From: Chitinophagaceae bacterium
GTDB lineage: Bacteria; Bacteroidota; Bacteroidia; Chitinophagales; Chitinophagaceae
Assembly: GCA_027489035.1 (NCBI GenBank)
Contig: JAIYAN010000023.1
Coordinates: forward strand, 62,001 to 126,000
Length of the DNA: 64,000 nt
Reading direction: 5' to 3'
A model generated the notes under the pieces. That model did no database searches. It was not told where the DNA came from and saw only the letters and a program-made list of their open reading frames with translations. A program made the position numbers and the translations under genes. The first letter of the stretch is position 1. Each line of letters opens with the position of its first letter. Positions 52,611 to 61,365 of the stretch are shown one piece after another.

Positions 52611-53288
52611 TTATTTTTTGTGGTTTTTCATCAGATGCTCATAACCCAAGCAGTTCATCATCACCAATAGCATTCCATAAAATACATCTTCAAATGGAAT
52701 GGTAAAAATGCGAATGCCTAAATTCTCTGCATCGTTGTAAAGCACTACTGGTATAGCTGTTAGAAATCCGTTTACAATTAAAAATGGAATTAAAATGATG
52801 AGATAAGAAACCAAGAAAGCAGCTTGATTAAATTGTTTTGAAAGGATAAATAAAATAAAAATGCTACAAAAAAGAAAGGTATAAAAAGTATAGTCGTGAT
52901 TAAAATTAAAACAAGCAATAATAAAAAATATTACAGCTAAGCTTTTTAAAATTAAGCCTGTAGTTTTATTTGATTGCAGTTTTGGAAAATAACTTTTAAC
53001 GCAAGCATAAATAAATGTGCAACAATAAGGAACTACAAAAAAGAAAAGCATTTCCTCAATCGGTAGATTAAAATATTTTATTCCAGTGATGTATAATTGA
53101 TTAAATGACCAAACACCTTTTTGCGTAAAAATAATATCCCAAACCACATAAAAAAAAGCGGGTAAAAGCATTGCGCCAAACACCTGTTTCCAGTGCTTAT
53201 AAAACGCTACTTTTTTATCGAAGCTTAATGCCAATGGACCAAGAATAGACAATAAAAGGATGGCGAAATATGTGTAATGTGTATTCAA
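52611..53288 (-). CDS. Lycopene cyclase domain protein (fused CrtYc/CrtYd type)
   Basis: A 225-aa membrane protein with about seven helices. Two related halves are visible: the first with the catalytic-type motif FNLPIEEMLFFFVVPYC (P-x-E-E), the second with FTIPFEDVFYGMLLVMM (P-x-E-D). This fits the fused heterodimeric lycopene beta-cyclase family used for carotenoids. The start is TTG; no ATG lies in range and the family N-terminus (HYTYFAILLLSILGPLALSF) begins right after it. TACATTTG overlaps that TTG and may be chance. No other crt gene is in the window. Confidence 0.85.
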   Translation of the reverse strand: MNTHYTYFAILLLSILGPLALSFDKKVAFYKHWKQVFGAMLLPAFFYVVWDIIFTQKGVWSFNQLYITGIKYFNLPIEEMLFFFVVPYCCTFIYACVKSYFPKLQSNKTTGLILKSLAVIFFIIACFNFNHDYTFYTFLFCSIFILFILSKQFNQAAFLVSYLIILIPFLIVNGFLTAIPVVLYNDAENLGIRIFTIPFEDVFYGMLLVMMNCLGYEHLMKNHKK

Positions 53289-53438
53289 ATGTAAAAGTTG
53301 TGTTTGATTTATTCAAAATTAATTAAGCTAAGTAACTGATTAATATCATGTAAATATACAATCATGGTCAGTTTAAATCAATTCAATATTTTGTTTTTTA
53401 CATTATAAAAAATACCAAAACCTATAAATCAACCCAAT

Positions 53439-53846
53439 ATGAAAAATATTATCATAGAACAATTAATTTACGAAGTTGACACTTGGAAAAGATTAATTGT
53501 ATTTATTAAAAACGAGAATTTAATGCGCATTAATCGGTTGAATGATATCATTAAATCGATTAATGATAAAAATGTTTTATTTAAAATTGAAAACTTCCAA
53601 GTACAATTTATGATGTTAGAGGAAATCTATTTTATTTTGAATAATGAAGTTATTGAACAACAAAATCGGTTGATGTTGATACGGCAAAAAGAATATGATA
53701 TTGATTTAATCCAAATTATTAAACAACAACAAGACATCAGGGTTAATTTGGAAAAACTAATCAACAAAATCAACAAAATAAAAGCTGATTTCTTTCAAGA
53801 GTTTTCCGAGAAACTATATGAATCTTGTAAAATCCATAATTTGTAA
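53439..53846 (+). CDS. Hypothetical coiled-coil protein
   Basis: A 135-aa protein rich in Ile, Asn, Lys and Gln with heptad-like hydrophobic spacing through most of its length (QQQDIRVNLEKLINKINKIKADF). No signal peptide or membrane helix is present. It is divergent from the lycopene cyclase gene and converges on a DUF2911 gene. No homologue was recognised. Codon use matches the neighbours. Confidence 0.6.
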   Translation: MKNIIIEQLIYEVDTWKRLIVFIKNENLMRINRLNDIIKSINDKNVLFKIENFQVQFMMLEEIYFILNNEVIEQQNRLMLIRQKEYDIDLIQIIKQQQDIRVNLEKLINKINKIKADFFQEFSEKLYESCKIHNL

Positions 53847-53901
53847 CTAGCATCTCGAATAAAAATTCAGAATTTAAAATCTGGTAGTTTTTTAAAAGAA
53901 T

Positions 53902-54744
53902 TTATTTCATTTTAGCTTTCACCCCTTTTTGAAAATCTTTGTTTGATTTAATGTAATCTGGGTTATCTGCTTTTTTTGCTGCGTCCATAGATTGTTGCGA
54001 GGTTTTTAAAGCGCCTTTGAAATCACCCATTTTTTCTTGAATTTTTGCTTTGTACAGCATTATCCAATAAGCGGTTGCATTTGCTTCAATGGCTTTATCT
54101 ACGTACATCAATGCTTTTGGCAAGTCTGTTTCATATTCGTTGTAAAATTGTGCAGCTTGATAGTAAGGTTTTTTATCAGCATTCAAGCCTGCTTCAATTT
54201 GAGCTTTCAATTTTTCTTTTACATCCATTGTTACAGAAAAAGAAACATCGGTTTTCTCCCAAATTAAATGAATATCGCAAGCAGAAGGTTTCATATTTTC
54301 AAAAGCTATGGTAAATGTTTCAACTGCTTTTTTTAATTTATGAACGGGTACGGTTATACGAAGTACGTCTTCAGCTTCTTTGTAGCCATCAGTTCCCCAA
54401 TTTGAAACACCTTTGTTGAAAATGATTTCCCAGTTTTTTTTGTGAGGAATGGCATAAACAGCATAAGAGCCAGTGTCTAAAACTTTATCGTTGATGGTTA
54501 CTTTATCTGTAAACTTTATCAATGTTGCTGCATTAGCACCAGTACGCCACATGGTTTTATAAGGCACTACATCTCCAAAAATTTTTCGACCACGAACGCT
54601 AGGGCGAGCATATTTTAATTCAATAAAACCAACGCCTATTTCTTGTTTGATGGTTTGTACGGGCGACAATGCCGGCATTTTAACTTGAGCAAAGCTCATT
54701 GAAAAACTAAGGTGTAGCATTAAAAACAAAATCGTTTTCTTCAT
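53902..54744 (-). CDS. DUF2911 domain protein, secreted
   Basis: A 280-aa protein with a signal peptide ending in SFAQ (residues 1-19). The DUF2911 signature is VGFIELKYARPSVRGRKIFGDVVPYKTMWRTGANAAT. The last 90 residues look like a short tetratricopeptide-type helical repeat (DADKKPYYQAAQFYNEYETDLPKALMYVDKAIE). The function of the family is unknown. It sits 67 bp downstream of the response regulator gene, on the same strand. Confidence 0.9.
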   Translation of the reverse strand: MKKTILFLMLHLSFSMSFAQVKMPALSPVQTIKQEIGVGFIELKYARPSVRGRKIFGDVVPYKTMWRTGANAATLIKFTDKVTINDKVLDTGSYAVYAIPHKKNWEIIFNKGVSNWGTDGYKEAEDVLRITVPVHKLKKAVETFTIAFENMKPSACDIHLIWEKTDVSFSVTMDVKEKLKAQIEAGLNADKKPYYQAAQFYNEYETDLPKALMYVDKAIEANATAYWIMLYKAKIQEKMGDFKGALKTSQQSMDAAKKADNPDYIKSNKDFQKGVKAKMK

Positions 54745-54811
54745 AAAATTTCTTTTAATAAAGATAAACGATTGTTTTAAAATTTAACTATAAGTTTTAA
54801 AATAATAGGTA

Positions 54812-55870
54812 TTAATTCATCATGCCTTCAAGTTTTTTATCGTTTATTATGGTAATGTGCCCGTCTTTTATGTCAATTATTTTTTCGCTTTTAAAATCAC
54901 TCAATGTTCTGATTAATGATTCTGTGGCAGTGCCGGCAATATTGGCTAAATTCTCTCTACTAATATCAATACTAAAATTTCCCTCATTTGTTTCTTGGTA
55001 TTTGTTTTTTAACACCACCAATGCATCAGCCACTTTTTTGCGCAATGAGTTATAGGCAAGGCTAATTAAATGATGTTCTTTATCAGAAATGTTTTTTGCC
55101 AATAAATTAATGAATTTCTGTGCTACCTCTTTACTGTTGTGAAGTAAATCTTCAAATTCTTTTTTGGGAATAATGGCAACTTCGCAATCATCAATGGCTT
55201 CTGCAGTTTCTTTATAAATGCCGCCTTGCAAAAGGGCAATATGTCCTAAAAAATCACCTTGAGAATATAAATCAGTAACCAATTCTTTACCGTCGTCATT
55301 TGATTTAAAGGTTTTAATTTTTCCACTTAATACATAATAAAGCTGTGTAGGATGGTTGCCTTCTTTATAAATCAGTTGTTTCTTTTTATATAGGTTGGTG
55401 CTTCTATTTTCAACCATTGATTTTAATAAATCACCGCCAGAGGTTTCGTAAATCAATTGTTGAATGCCATCCATATCTTTTGAATATTCTTTTTTAAGGA
55501 TTTCTACTTTTTTCAAGCGACTATCCACTGCGTTTAAAAGTTCTGTTCCTTCAAATGGCTTTGTGATATAATCATCAGCACCAATTTCCATTGCCTTTCT
55601 TACGTCTTGTCGTTCAGATTTTGCCGTTAAAAATATAAATGGCGTGTTTTTTATTGCGTCATTTTTTTGAATAGCATGCAATACACCATACCCATCTAAT
55701 ATTGGCATCATAATATCGCAAATAATTAAATCTGGTTTTAAATCAATGGCTTTTTCTACGCCCACTTTACCATTTTCGGCAGTATGTACATTGTACATCG
55801 CCAATTCCAATATTTCAGCAGTATTTTCTCTGATTTCATCATTGTCTTCAATTAATAAGATTGTCTTCAT
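54812..55870 (-). CDS. Response regulator with CRP/FNR-type output
   Basis: A 352-aa protein with three parts. The receiver is at about 1-120 (phospho-acceptor Asp in LIICDIMMP, Thr in FLTAKSE, Lys in YITKPFEGTE). A cyclic-nucleotide-binding-type domain follows at about 140-260 (YYVLSGKIKTFKSNDDGKE; GDFLGHIALLQGG). A CRP helix-turn-helix comes last at about 270-345 (SRENLANIAGTATESLIRTLSDFKSE). It joins phosphorelay input to a CRP-like DNA-binding module. Its start overlaps the kinase gene by 23 bp. Confidence 0.92.
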   Translation of the reverse strand: MKTILLIEDNDEIRENTAEILELAMYNVHTAENGKVGVEKAIDLKPDLIICDIMMPILDGYGVLHAIQKNDAIKNTPFIFLTAKSERQDVRKAMEIGADDYITKPFEGTELLNAVDSRLKKVEILKKEYSKDMDGIQQLIYETSGGDLLKSMVENRSTNLYKKKQLIYKEGNHPTQLYYVLSGKIKTFKSNDDGKELVTDLYSQGDFLGHIALLQGGIYKETAEAIDDCEVAIIPKKEFEDLLHNSKEVAQKFINLLAKNISDKEHHLISLAYNSLRKKVADALVVLKNKYQETNEGNFSIDISRENLANIAGTATESLIRTLSDFKSEKIIDIKDGHITIINDKKLEGMMN

Positions 55871-57515
55871 GTTCTTTTAATTTTAAATGGTTAAAAATGA
55901 TTTGTATCGATGTGCCCTGTTCTAGATTACTTTTAAATGTGAGTTTTCCACCCAATGTTTCCACGTATTTTGAAACGATGTGAAGTCCCAATCCGGTGCC
56001 TTGAATATTGGTTACATTGCTTCCCCTAAAAAATCGTTCCATTAAATGTCCTTGATCCTCTTCTGAAATGCCAATACCATAATCCCTAACCTCAACGATA
56101 AAATAATTAGCATCAATGTTTGTTTTAATATCTATTTTGCTTTCTTCAGCAGAAAATTTAATGGCATTAGAAATCAAATTCAGCATGATGTTTTTCAATA
56201 AATTTTGATCTGTTATTACTTTTTCATTTCCTTCGTGCGTTAGATTTAAATATTGTCCTTTTTTCAGGGTGTGTTTAATTTCTTTTAGTAAAGCAGTTAA
56301 AAAATCATTGATAGAACATTCTGTTAAATGGGTAACAATTTTCCCTTCCTCAATTTTACCAACACTTAAAAACTCATTTAAAATATTGGTGAGGTTATTT
56401 ACTGCCGATACAATTCTATTTAAATGTTTTTCTCTTTTTGGTTGATCATCTTTTTCTGCATATTGTTCTATTAAATATGCAGAAGATAAAATGGTACTTA
56501 ATGGTGTTCTGAATTCGTGTGATGCCATAGAAACAAATCGGCTTTTTAACTCACCTAATTTCCGCTCTTTGCTAAGTGCTTCTAATAAATTGTTTTGTGC
56601 TTCTTTTCTGATTGTTAAATCCATGGCTACACCCATGAAACCCGTTAATTGTTTTTTTTTATTATAAACCGGTGTGATGCTCAATGCAACTGGGAATTCA
56701 TTTCCGTTTTTATGTACAAAAAAACATTCTAAATCAATGATTTCATTCCGAATCGACTTTTCTTTTAACACATCGAAATCGTTATCAAAAAACAAATTGT
56801 GTTTATTCTCAAATTCTTCTTTACACAATTGAATTTCGTTTTTTCGAATAAAAAGTAAAGGGTCTTTTTTTAAAATGACTTCACTTTCACTATAACCAGT
56901 AAGTTTTGCAGTTTCAGGGTTGAAAAATTTAAACAAGCCATTTTCATACATAGAAAACATCATCACTTTGGCATTGTCTAAAATTGCTTTTTGATTATCA
57001 TAAACATCTTCAAGTTTTTCATTCAATAATTCTAAAACCTGCAATGTTCTCGACAATTCTTTGTTTTTATTCTCAACAGCAAACTCCAGATTTTCTTTAA
57101 TACTTTCCAGATCTCCTAAATCAAACTCTTTTTTACTCACATTGGTAATACAAGCAACTATATATTTTTCACCTCCGTAAACATGTGGATCTAAACTAAT
57201 TTCAACGGGGAATTCGCTACCATCTTTCTTTTTGCCAAAAAGCGATTTTCCTAAACCCATTGGGCGACTTACTGAGTTTTTATAAAAATTTTCCCTATTG
57301 GCAACATGGTTATGGTGATATCTACTAGGTATAATATACTCAATAGGTTTGTTTTTAATTTCACTGGCTTCATAACCAAACATGCTTAAAAAAAAATTAT
57401 TTCCATTAATAATCATTCCTTTTTGATCCACAATTACAATTCCAATGGAAGCATTATGAAACAATTGCTCATATTGGTTATTGGGATTTATTTCAATAGT
57501 TGATAAAATGGACAT
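55848..57515 (-). CDS. Cytosolic PAS-PAS sensor histidine kinase
   Basis: A 555-aa protein without membrane helices. Two PAS domains lie at about 15-130 (GIVIVDQKGMIINGNNFFLSMFGY) and 180-305 (FFNPETAKLTGYSESE), joined by a coiled coil. The HisKA domain has the phospho-acceptor His in MASHEFRTPLSTIL (about residue 335). The ATPase domain has NLISNAIKFS, VRDYGIGI and GTGLGLHIV. It overlaps the regulator gene by 23 bp, so the two are translationally coupled partners. The PAS ligand (haem, flavin or other) cannot be told. Confidence 0.93.
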   Translation of the reverse strand: MSILSTIEINPNNQYEQLFHNASIGIVIVDQKGMIINGNNFFLSMFGYEASEIKNKPIEYIIPSRYHHNHVANRENFYKNSVSRPMGLGKSLFGKKKDGSEFPVEISLDPHVYGGEKYIVACITNVSKKEFDLGDLESIKENLEFAVENKNKELSRTLQVLELLNEKLEDVYDNQKAILDNAKVMMFSMYENGLFKFFNPETAKLTGYSESEVILKKDPLLFIRKNEIQLCKEEFENKHNLFFDNDFDVLKEKSIRNEIIDLECFFVHKNGNEFPVALSITPVYNKKKQLTGFMGVAMDLTIRKEAQNNLLEALSKERKLGELKSRFVSMASHEFRTPLSTILSSAYLIEQYAEKDDQPKREKHLNRIVSAVNNLTNILNEFLSVGKIEEGKIVTHLTECSINDFLTALLKEIKHTLKKGQYLNLTHEGNEKVITDQNLLKNIMLNLISNAIKFSAEESKIDIKTNIDANYFIVEVRDYGIGISEEDQGHLMERFFRGSNVTNIQGTGLGLHIVSKYVETLGGKLTFKSNLEQGTSIQIIFNHLKLKEHEDNLIN

Positions 57516-57897
57516 TTTAAATATTTAATTAACTCGAAAAAGAACAAAAAAGTTTTAAGCGTTTTTTATATTAATTAAATGTAGTACTATATTTCAGTTT
57601 AATTGTTTTGCATATACATGACATATGTCATCTGCCATAGTGATAAAAACGTTCAAAAGTTTATGATAAAACACATGAGCGAGACGATATGAAACATAGA
57701 TGCGTTTTGAATTAGGAAAAATTGAGAATAAAAAAACTTGTTTTCATTGAGAATAACTTGTTTTTTTTACAAAATGTCGCTCGACCAACATTTAAATGGT
57801 GGGATTATTCAGTCCATCTCGCTCGATATCCATCATCTGGTATCCAAGATCTAATTCCATCATCTATGATATTTCTTTCGCGTTGCATTTGTTTTAC
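57516..57897. promoter_or_regulatory. Divergent control region of the kinase and an epimerase gene
   Basis: A 380-bp region without a credible gene. It holds a perfect 12-base palindrome TGACATATGTCA (57619-57630), about 104 bases upstream of the kinase start. It also holds a direct repeat of ATTGAGAATAA...ACTTGTTTT (two copies, 57721-57765). The palindrome has the size and symmetry of a CRP/FNR-type operator and may be the target of the neighbouring regulator; this is inferred. Confidence 0.45.
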
Positions 57898-57905
57898 TAA
57901 ATTTG
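57898..57905 (+). promoter_or_regulatory. -7 box directly upstream of the epimerase start
   Basis: TAAATTTG, an exact TAnnTTTG match, ends four bases before the ATG at 57910. The predicted transcript would start at the ATG itself and be leaderless. Confidence 0.55.
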
Positions 57906-57909
57906 GCGC

Positions 57910-58929
57910 ATGAAAAAAATAATGATTACAGGAGCATCAGGTTTTTTGGGTAGCCATATGGTTGTTGAAGGTTTGAAAAGAGGTTATAAAGTTGTTGGCA
58001 CCATTAGAAATAAAGATAAAGAAGCAGAAGTTGTATCAACTTTGAAACCTTATGTATCTGAACATCAATTAAACAATTTACAATTCTCGTATTGTGATTT
58101 AACCATTGCTGAAGGATGGTCTAAAGCCATGGAAGGTTGCGAAGCCATTATCCATGTGGCATCTCCATTTAATTTAGAATTGCCAAAGCACGAAGATGAT
58201 TTGATAATACCAGCCAGGAATGGCGTGAAGCATGTATTTGAAGCTGCATTGCAAAACAACATCCATCGAATAGTTCAAACTTCCTCTATTGTTTCCATTA
58301 TGTACGGTCATGAAAATGGCAAAACAAATTTTGACGAAACAAATTGGACAGACATCAATGGTCCAATGGTTTCACCATACACAAAAAGTAAAACCTTGGC
58401 TGAAAAATTGGTTTGGGAATTTGTGCAAAATAATCCTCAATTAAAAGTTACTACCATCAACCCTGGATTTATATTAGGTCCAATTTTAGGGAAAGATCCT
58501 GGTACAAGTGCAGCAGTAGTTTTAAAAATGATGAAAGGCGAATATCCTGGTGTGCCTCAATTGGGTTTTCCAACGGTAGATGTTAGGGATGTGGTAGACT
58601 TACATTTTAAAGCGCTTGAATCTGAAACGGCTATTGGTCAACGCTATGCTGCTGTTTCCGAATCGATTTGGTTTAAAGAAATTGCCCAATTTGTTTTAGA
58701 CGCCCAACCTTCTTACAATAAAAAAGTAAAAGCAAAAGAATTGCCCAATTGGTTTATGAAGATTTTCGCTTTATTTGAAAAATCTACTAAAATGATTATC
58801 CCTGAATTAGGGTTTAAAGCCATTGTATCTAACGAAAAAGCAAAAAAGCAACTTGGCTTTGCTCCCCGTAGCGCAAAAGAAGCCGTAATGGCAACAGCTA
58901 ATGCTTTGGTGGAGATGAAGATGGTGTAG
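57910..58929 (+). CDS. NAD-dependent epimerase / dihydroflavonol-reductase-like SDR
   Basis: A 339-aa extended SDR. The NAD(P)-binding motif ITGASGFLGSHM is at about residues 5-16, and the catalytic Tyr-Lys is in YTKSKTLAEK. The family resemblance is to dihydroflavonol-4-reductase and related aldehyde or ketone reductases. The substrate is unknown. It is divergent from the sensor kinase gene and has its -7 box abutting the start codon. Confidence 0.87.
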   Translation: MKKIMITGASGFLGSHMVVEGLKRGYKVVGTIRNKDKEAEVVSTLKPYVSEHQLNNLQFSYCDLTIAEGWSKAMEGCEAIIHVASPFNLELPKHEDDLIIPARNGVKHVFEAALQNNIHRIVQTSSIVSIMYGHENGKTNFDETNWTDINGPMVSPYTKSKTLAEKLVWEFVQNNPQLKVTTINPGFILGPILGKDPGTSAAVVLKMMKGEYPGVPQLGFPTVDVRDVVDLHFKALESETAIGQRYAAVSESIWFKEIAQFVLDAQPSYNKKVKAKELPNWFMKIFALFEKSTKMIIPELGFKAIVSNEKAKKQLGFAPRSAKEAVMATANALVEMKMV

Positions 58930-58934
58930 AGAAA

Positions 58935-59157
58935 AGGTTTAAATCGCTTCGCGGGTTTAAAAGTAGGATGCTAGATTGGAAAAAGTTTAAATCGCTTCGT
59001 TGGTTTAAGGGTTTAATGGTTTAAAGGTTGCATACTTGATTGTGGATTGTTCCAACCCCAAACGCCAAACAACATAAAATTGATACTTGATACTGTGTTT
59101 TGGAAAATGGATAAACTCCCTTCACCTTTCGGGGGAAGGGTTGGGGATGGGGGCTTT
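58935..59157. repeat. Composite intergenic repeat with G-rich block
   Basis: GGTTTAAATCGCTTCG-type heptamers (58936-58960 and 58981-59030), CCAAACG-type units (59048-59070) and a G-rich block (59117-59157) matching the one at 37961-37998. It fills the gap between two convergent genes. Confidence 0.7.
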
Positions 59158-60256
59158 ACTCAGCTACATAATCATAAGGCAATGCATCAGCCATTTTTGT
59201 CCAAGCCCAATATTCATTAAAGGTGATGTCATTTTGATCGTAATAGAATCCATTGTTTTCAATAAAAATTTTCTCTTTATTTTGAAAAGTAATGGATGAA
59301 AACTGAAAGGTTTTAGGTGCATCGCTATTTTCTGCTAAGTATTTTTCAGAAGGAACTTCATCTTTATACAAAATACCAAACTTCCATTGTTTGGGATAGA
59401 ATGAAGCAGGATTGGCACTATCGCTTGGCACAAAATTTAATGCACCATAAAAATCTTTTACTACAATTGCTGTTTCTTTTCCGTTGGATTCTGTTAATAA
59501 TTGAATTTCAAAGCCATCAGCTTGAAGTTGCTTTTTTAATAAACTTCTCATAAAGTGAAGCGTTGAACCGTAATAGGTTTCTTCTCTTGCATTTTTCCAA
59601 ATTTGCAATTGAGCGGCTGAGGTATCTTTTTTTTCTTCAAATAATGGGTAACCCGAATAAACAGTAACCGCGGAATTGTATTCATGGACAAAAGAGTCCA
59701 TGTCGTATTTTATCGTATATCCAATGGCGTTATTTTCAATTATAATGCTTTCGTTTGCCAATACTTTCAATCTGTTTTTTCTTTTTGAAAAATAAAATTT
59801 TATAACCTCCGGATTTTTTATAGAGCATTGTTCACTGTTTTTAGTTTTGCCGATAAATTCTTCTAAAAAGAACTTGCCATATTTTTCCCATCCGTTTTTT
59901 ACTTCTCCATTAGAAACGATGGCCACATCTGACATCAATTTTTCTTTTAGCGAAAGCTCGAAAGTTAATTCAGCAGGGGCTTGCGAAGCATTGCCAGAAA
60001 TTCTTTCATTTTTGGTGTTGAAACCAGCATAGCTTACAATTAAATCGTATCCACCATTTGGCAATGCCAATACAAATTTTCCATCTTGATCAGTAACGGT
60101 ACCCAATGTGGTGTTCTCTGCAAATACAGATGCGCCTTGCATGGGTAATTTGGTTTCAGCATTTATAACTGTACCTTTTGCATAAAAATAAGTTGTTTGA
60201 CAAAAGACGTTTATAGAAAAAAAGACACAAAAACTTGCGAATAATAATTTTTGCAT
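59156..60256 (-). CDS. Secreted protein with carboxypeptidase-like regulatory domain
   Basis: A 366-aa protein with a signal peptide ending in VFCQ (residues 1-19). An N-terminal CarboxypepD_reg-like beta-sandwich follows (GTVINAETKLPMQGASVFAENTTLGTVTDQDGKFVLALPNGGYDLIVSYAGF), as found at the start of many TonB-dependent and surface proteins of this phylum. The remaining 260 residues have no known domain. There is no TonB plug or barrel. The family is common in Bacteroidota; its function is unknown. Confidence 0.85.
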   Translation of the reverse strand: MQKLLFASFCVFFSINVFCQTTYFYAKGTVINAETKLPMQGASVFAENTTLGTVTDQDGKFVLALPNGGYDLIVSYAGFNTKNERISGNASQAPAELTFELSLKEKLMSDVAIVSNGEVKNGWEKYGKFFLEEFIGKTKNSEQCSIKNPEVIKFYFSKRKNRLKVLANESIIIENNAIGYTIKYDMDSFVHEYNSAVTVYSGYPLFEEKKDTSAAQLQIWKNAREETYYGSTLHFMRSLLKKQLQADGFEIQLLTESNGKETAIVVKDFYGALNFVPSDSANPASFYPKQWKFGILYKDEVPSEKYLAENSDAPKTFQFSSITFQNKEKIFIENNGFYYDQNDITFNEYWAWTKMADALPYDYVAE

Positions 60257-60291
60257 AATAAATAGTTTAAAAAATATGCTACGAAAATAGC

Positions 60292-61284
60292 TTATTGATT
60301 GTTAACTTTTTGTTGCAAAATTTTACAACAATAGGCAATTGTATTTTCGATGGGTTGGTATTTAAATTCGGGAAGAAACTTCAATAGTTTTGAATTATCG
60401 TATTGCACATAATCTAAAGCAGCTTTTGCGGTTTCCTTTGTAATTAGTGGTTCTTGTTTTGTAAAGAAACATTTGATTTTTTCAAAACGCCAAACCATTG
60501 AAGCGATAAATGGGGTAACTAATTTTGATGGCTTATTTTTTTTGAAACCATCTGCAATTTTATTGAAAACATCTTGATAGGTTCTGTTTTCAGCACTGAT
60601 GATAAATTTCTCGTTAGAAACATCAGATTGCATCAACAAAACCATTGAATTTGCTACATCACGTACATCAACAAAACCATTGATGCCGGTGGTGTACCAT
60701 TTAAATTCATGATACACATTTTTAAAGATTGCTGTTGAACCTTGATTCCAATTTCCAGGCCCGAGGATGATGCTTGGGGAAACAATAACGGCATTTAATC
60801 CTTCAGCAATACCTCGCCAAACCTCAAGTTCTCCCAAATATTTGCTATGTCCGTAGCTACTGCCATTGGCATCATTCGTCCATTGTAGGGTTTCGTCAAC
60901 CAATTTGTTTTTTATATTTTTCCCAAGTGCAGCGACAGAACTCACATGAACCAGCTTTTTTATGTTTGCAGATAAACAAGCATTCACTACATTGGCAGTA
61001 GCTTCGAAATTAATGTTATAAAGTTGTGTTCTGTTTTTAGGTGAATAGCTAATGAATCCAGCGCAATGATACACGTAATCTACGTCTTCCATGATTTCTT
61101 CAAGTTCAATCACATCAAGTAAATCGCATTGAATGGGCAATAGATTTTCATTGTTATTTGAAGCAATTGGATGTTGAAAATAAACTGCTTTAACTTTTTT
61201 ACCTTCCTTTAATAAATGACTCACCAATTCTGCACCCAATAAGCCAGATGCGCCAGTAACCAAATGATATTTTTGATGGTTCAT
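60292..61284 (-). CDS. NAD-dependent epimerase/dehydratase family protein
   Basis: A 330-aa extended SDR. The NAD-binding motif VTGASGLLGAEL is at about residues 7-18, and the catalytic Tyr-Lys is in YGHSKYLGELE. VYHCAGFISYS and VSSVAALGK are also typical. It is unlike the 57910 protein in detail but belongs to the same superfamily. The substrate is unknown. It lies 35 bp upstream of the CarboxypepD_reg gene on the same strand. Confidence 0.87.
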   Translation of the reverse strand: MNHQKYHLVTGASGLLGAELVSHLLKEGKKVKAVYFQHPIASNNNENLLPIQCDLLDVIELEEIMEDVDYVYHCAGFISYSPKNRTQLYNINFEATANVVNACLSANIKKLVHVSSVAALGKNIKNKLVDETLQWTNDANGSSYGHSKYLGELEVWRGIAEGLNAVIVSPSIILGPGNWNQGSTAIFKNVYHEFKWYTTGINGFVDVRDVANSMVLLMQSDVSNEKFIISAENRTYQDVFNKIADGFKKNKPSKLVTPFIASMVWRFEKIKCFFTKQEPLITKETAKAALDYVQYDNSKLLKFLPEFKYQPIENTIAYCCKILQQKVNNQ

Positions 61285-61365
61285 TTTTTGGTAATTTAAA
61301 AATCAAAAGTCAAAATGCAAAAGTTAACATTCTCAATCCTTTTTTAAACTTTCACTTTTTAATTT

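Noticed and set aside
57722-57913. 63-codon plus-strand frame in the kinase-epimerase gap
   Set aside because: It overlaps the direct repeats and the epimerase promoter and has no recognisable feature.
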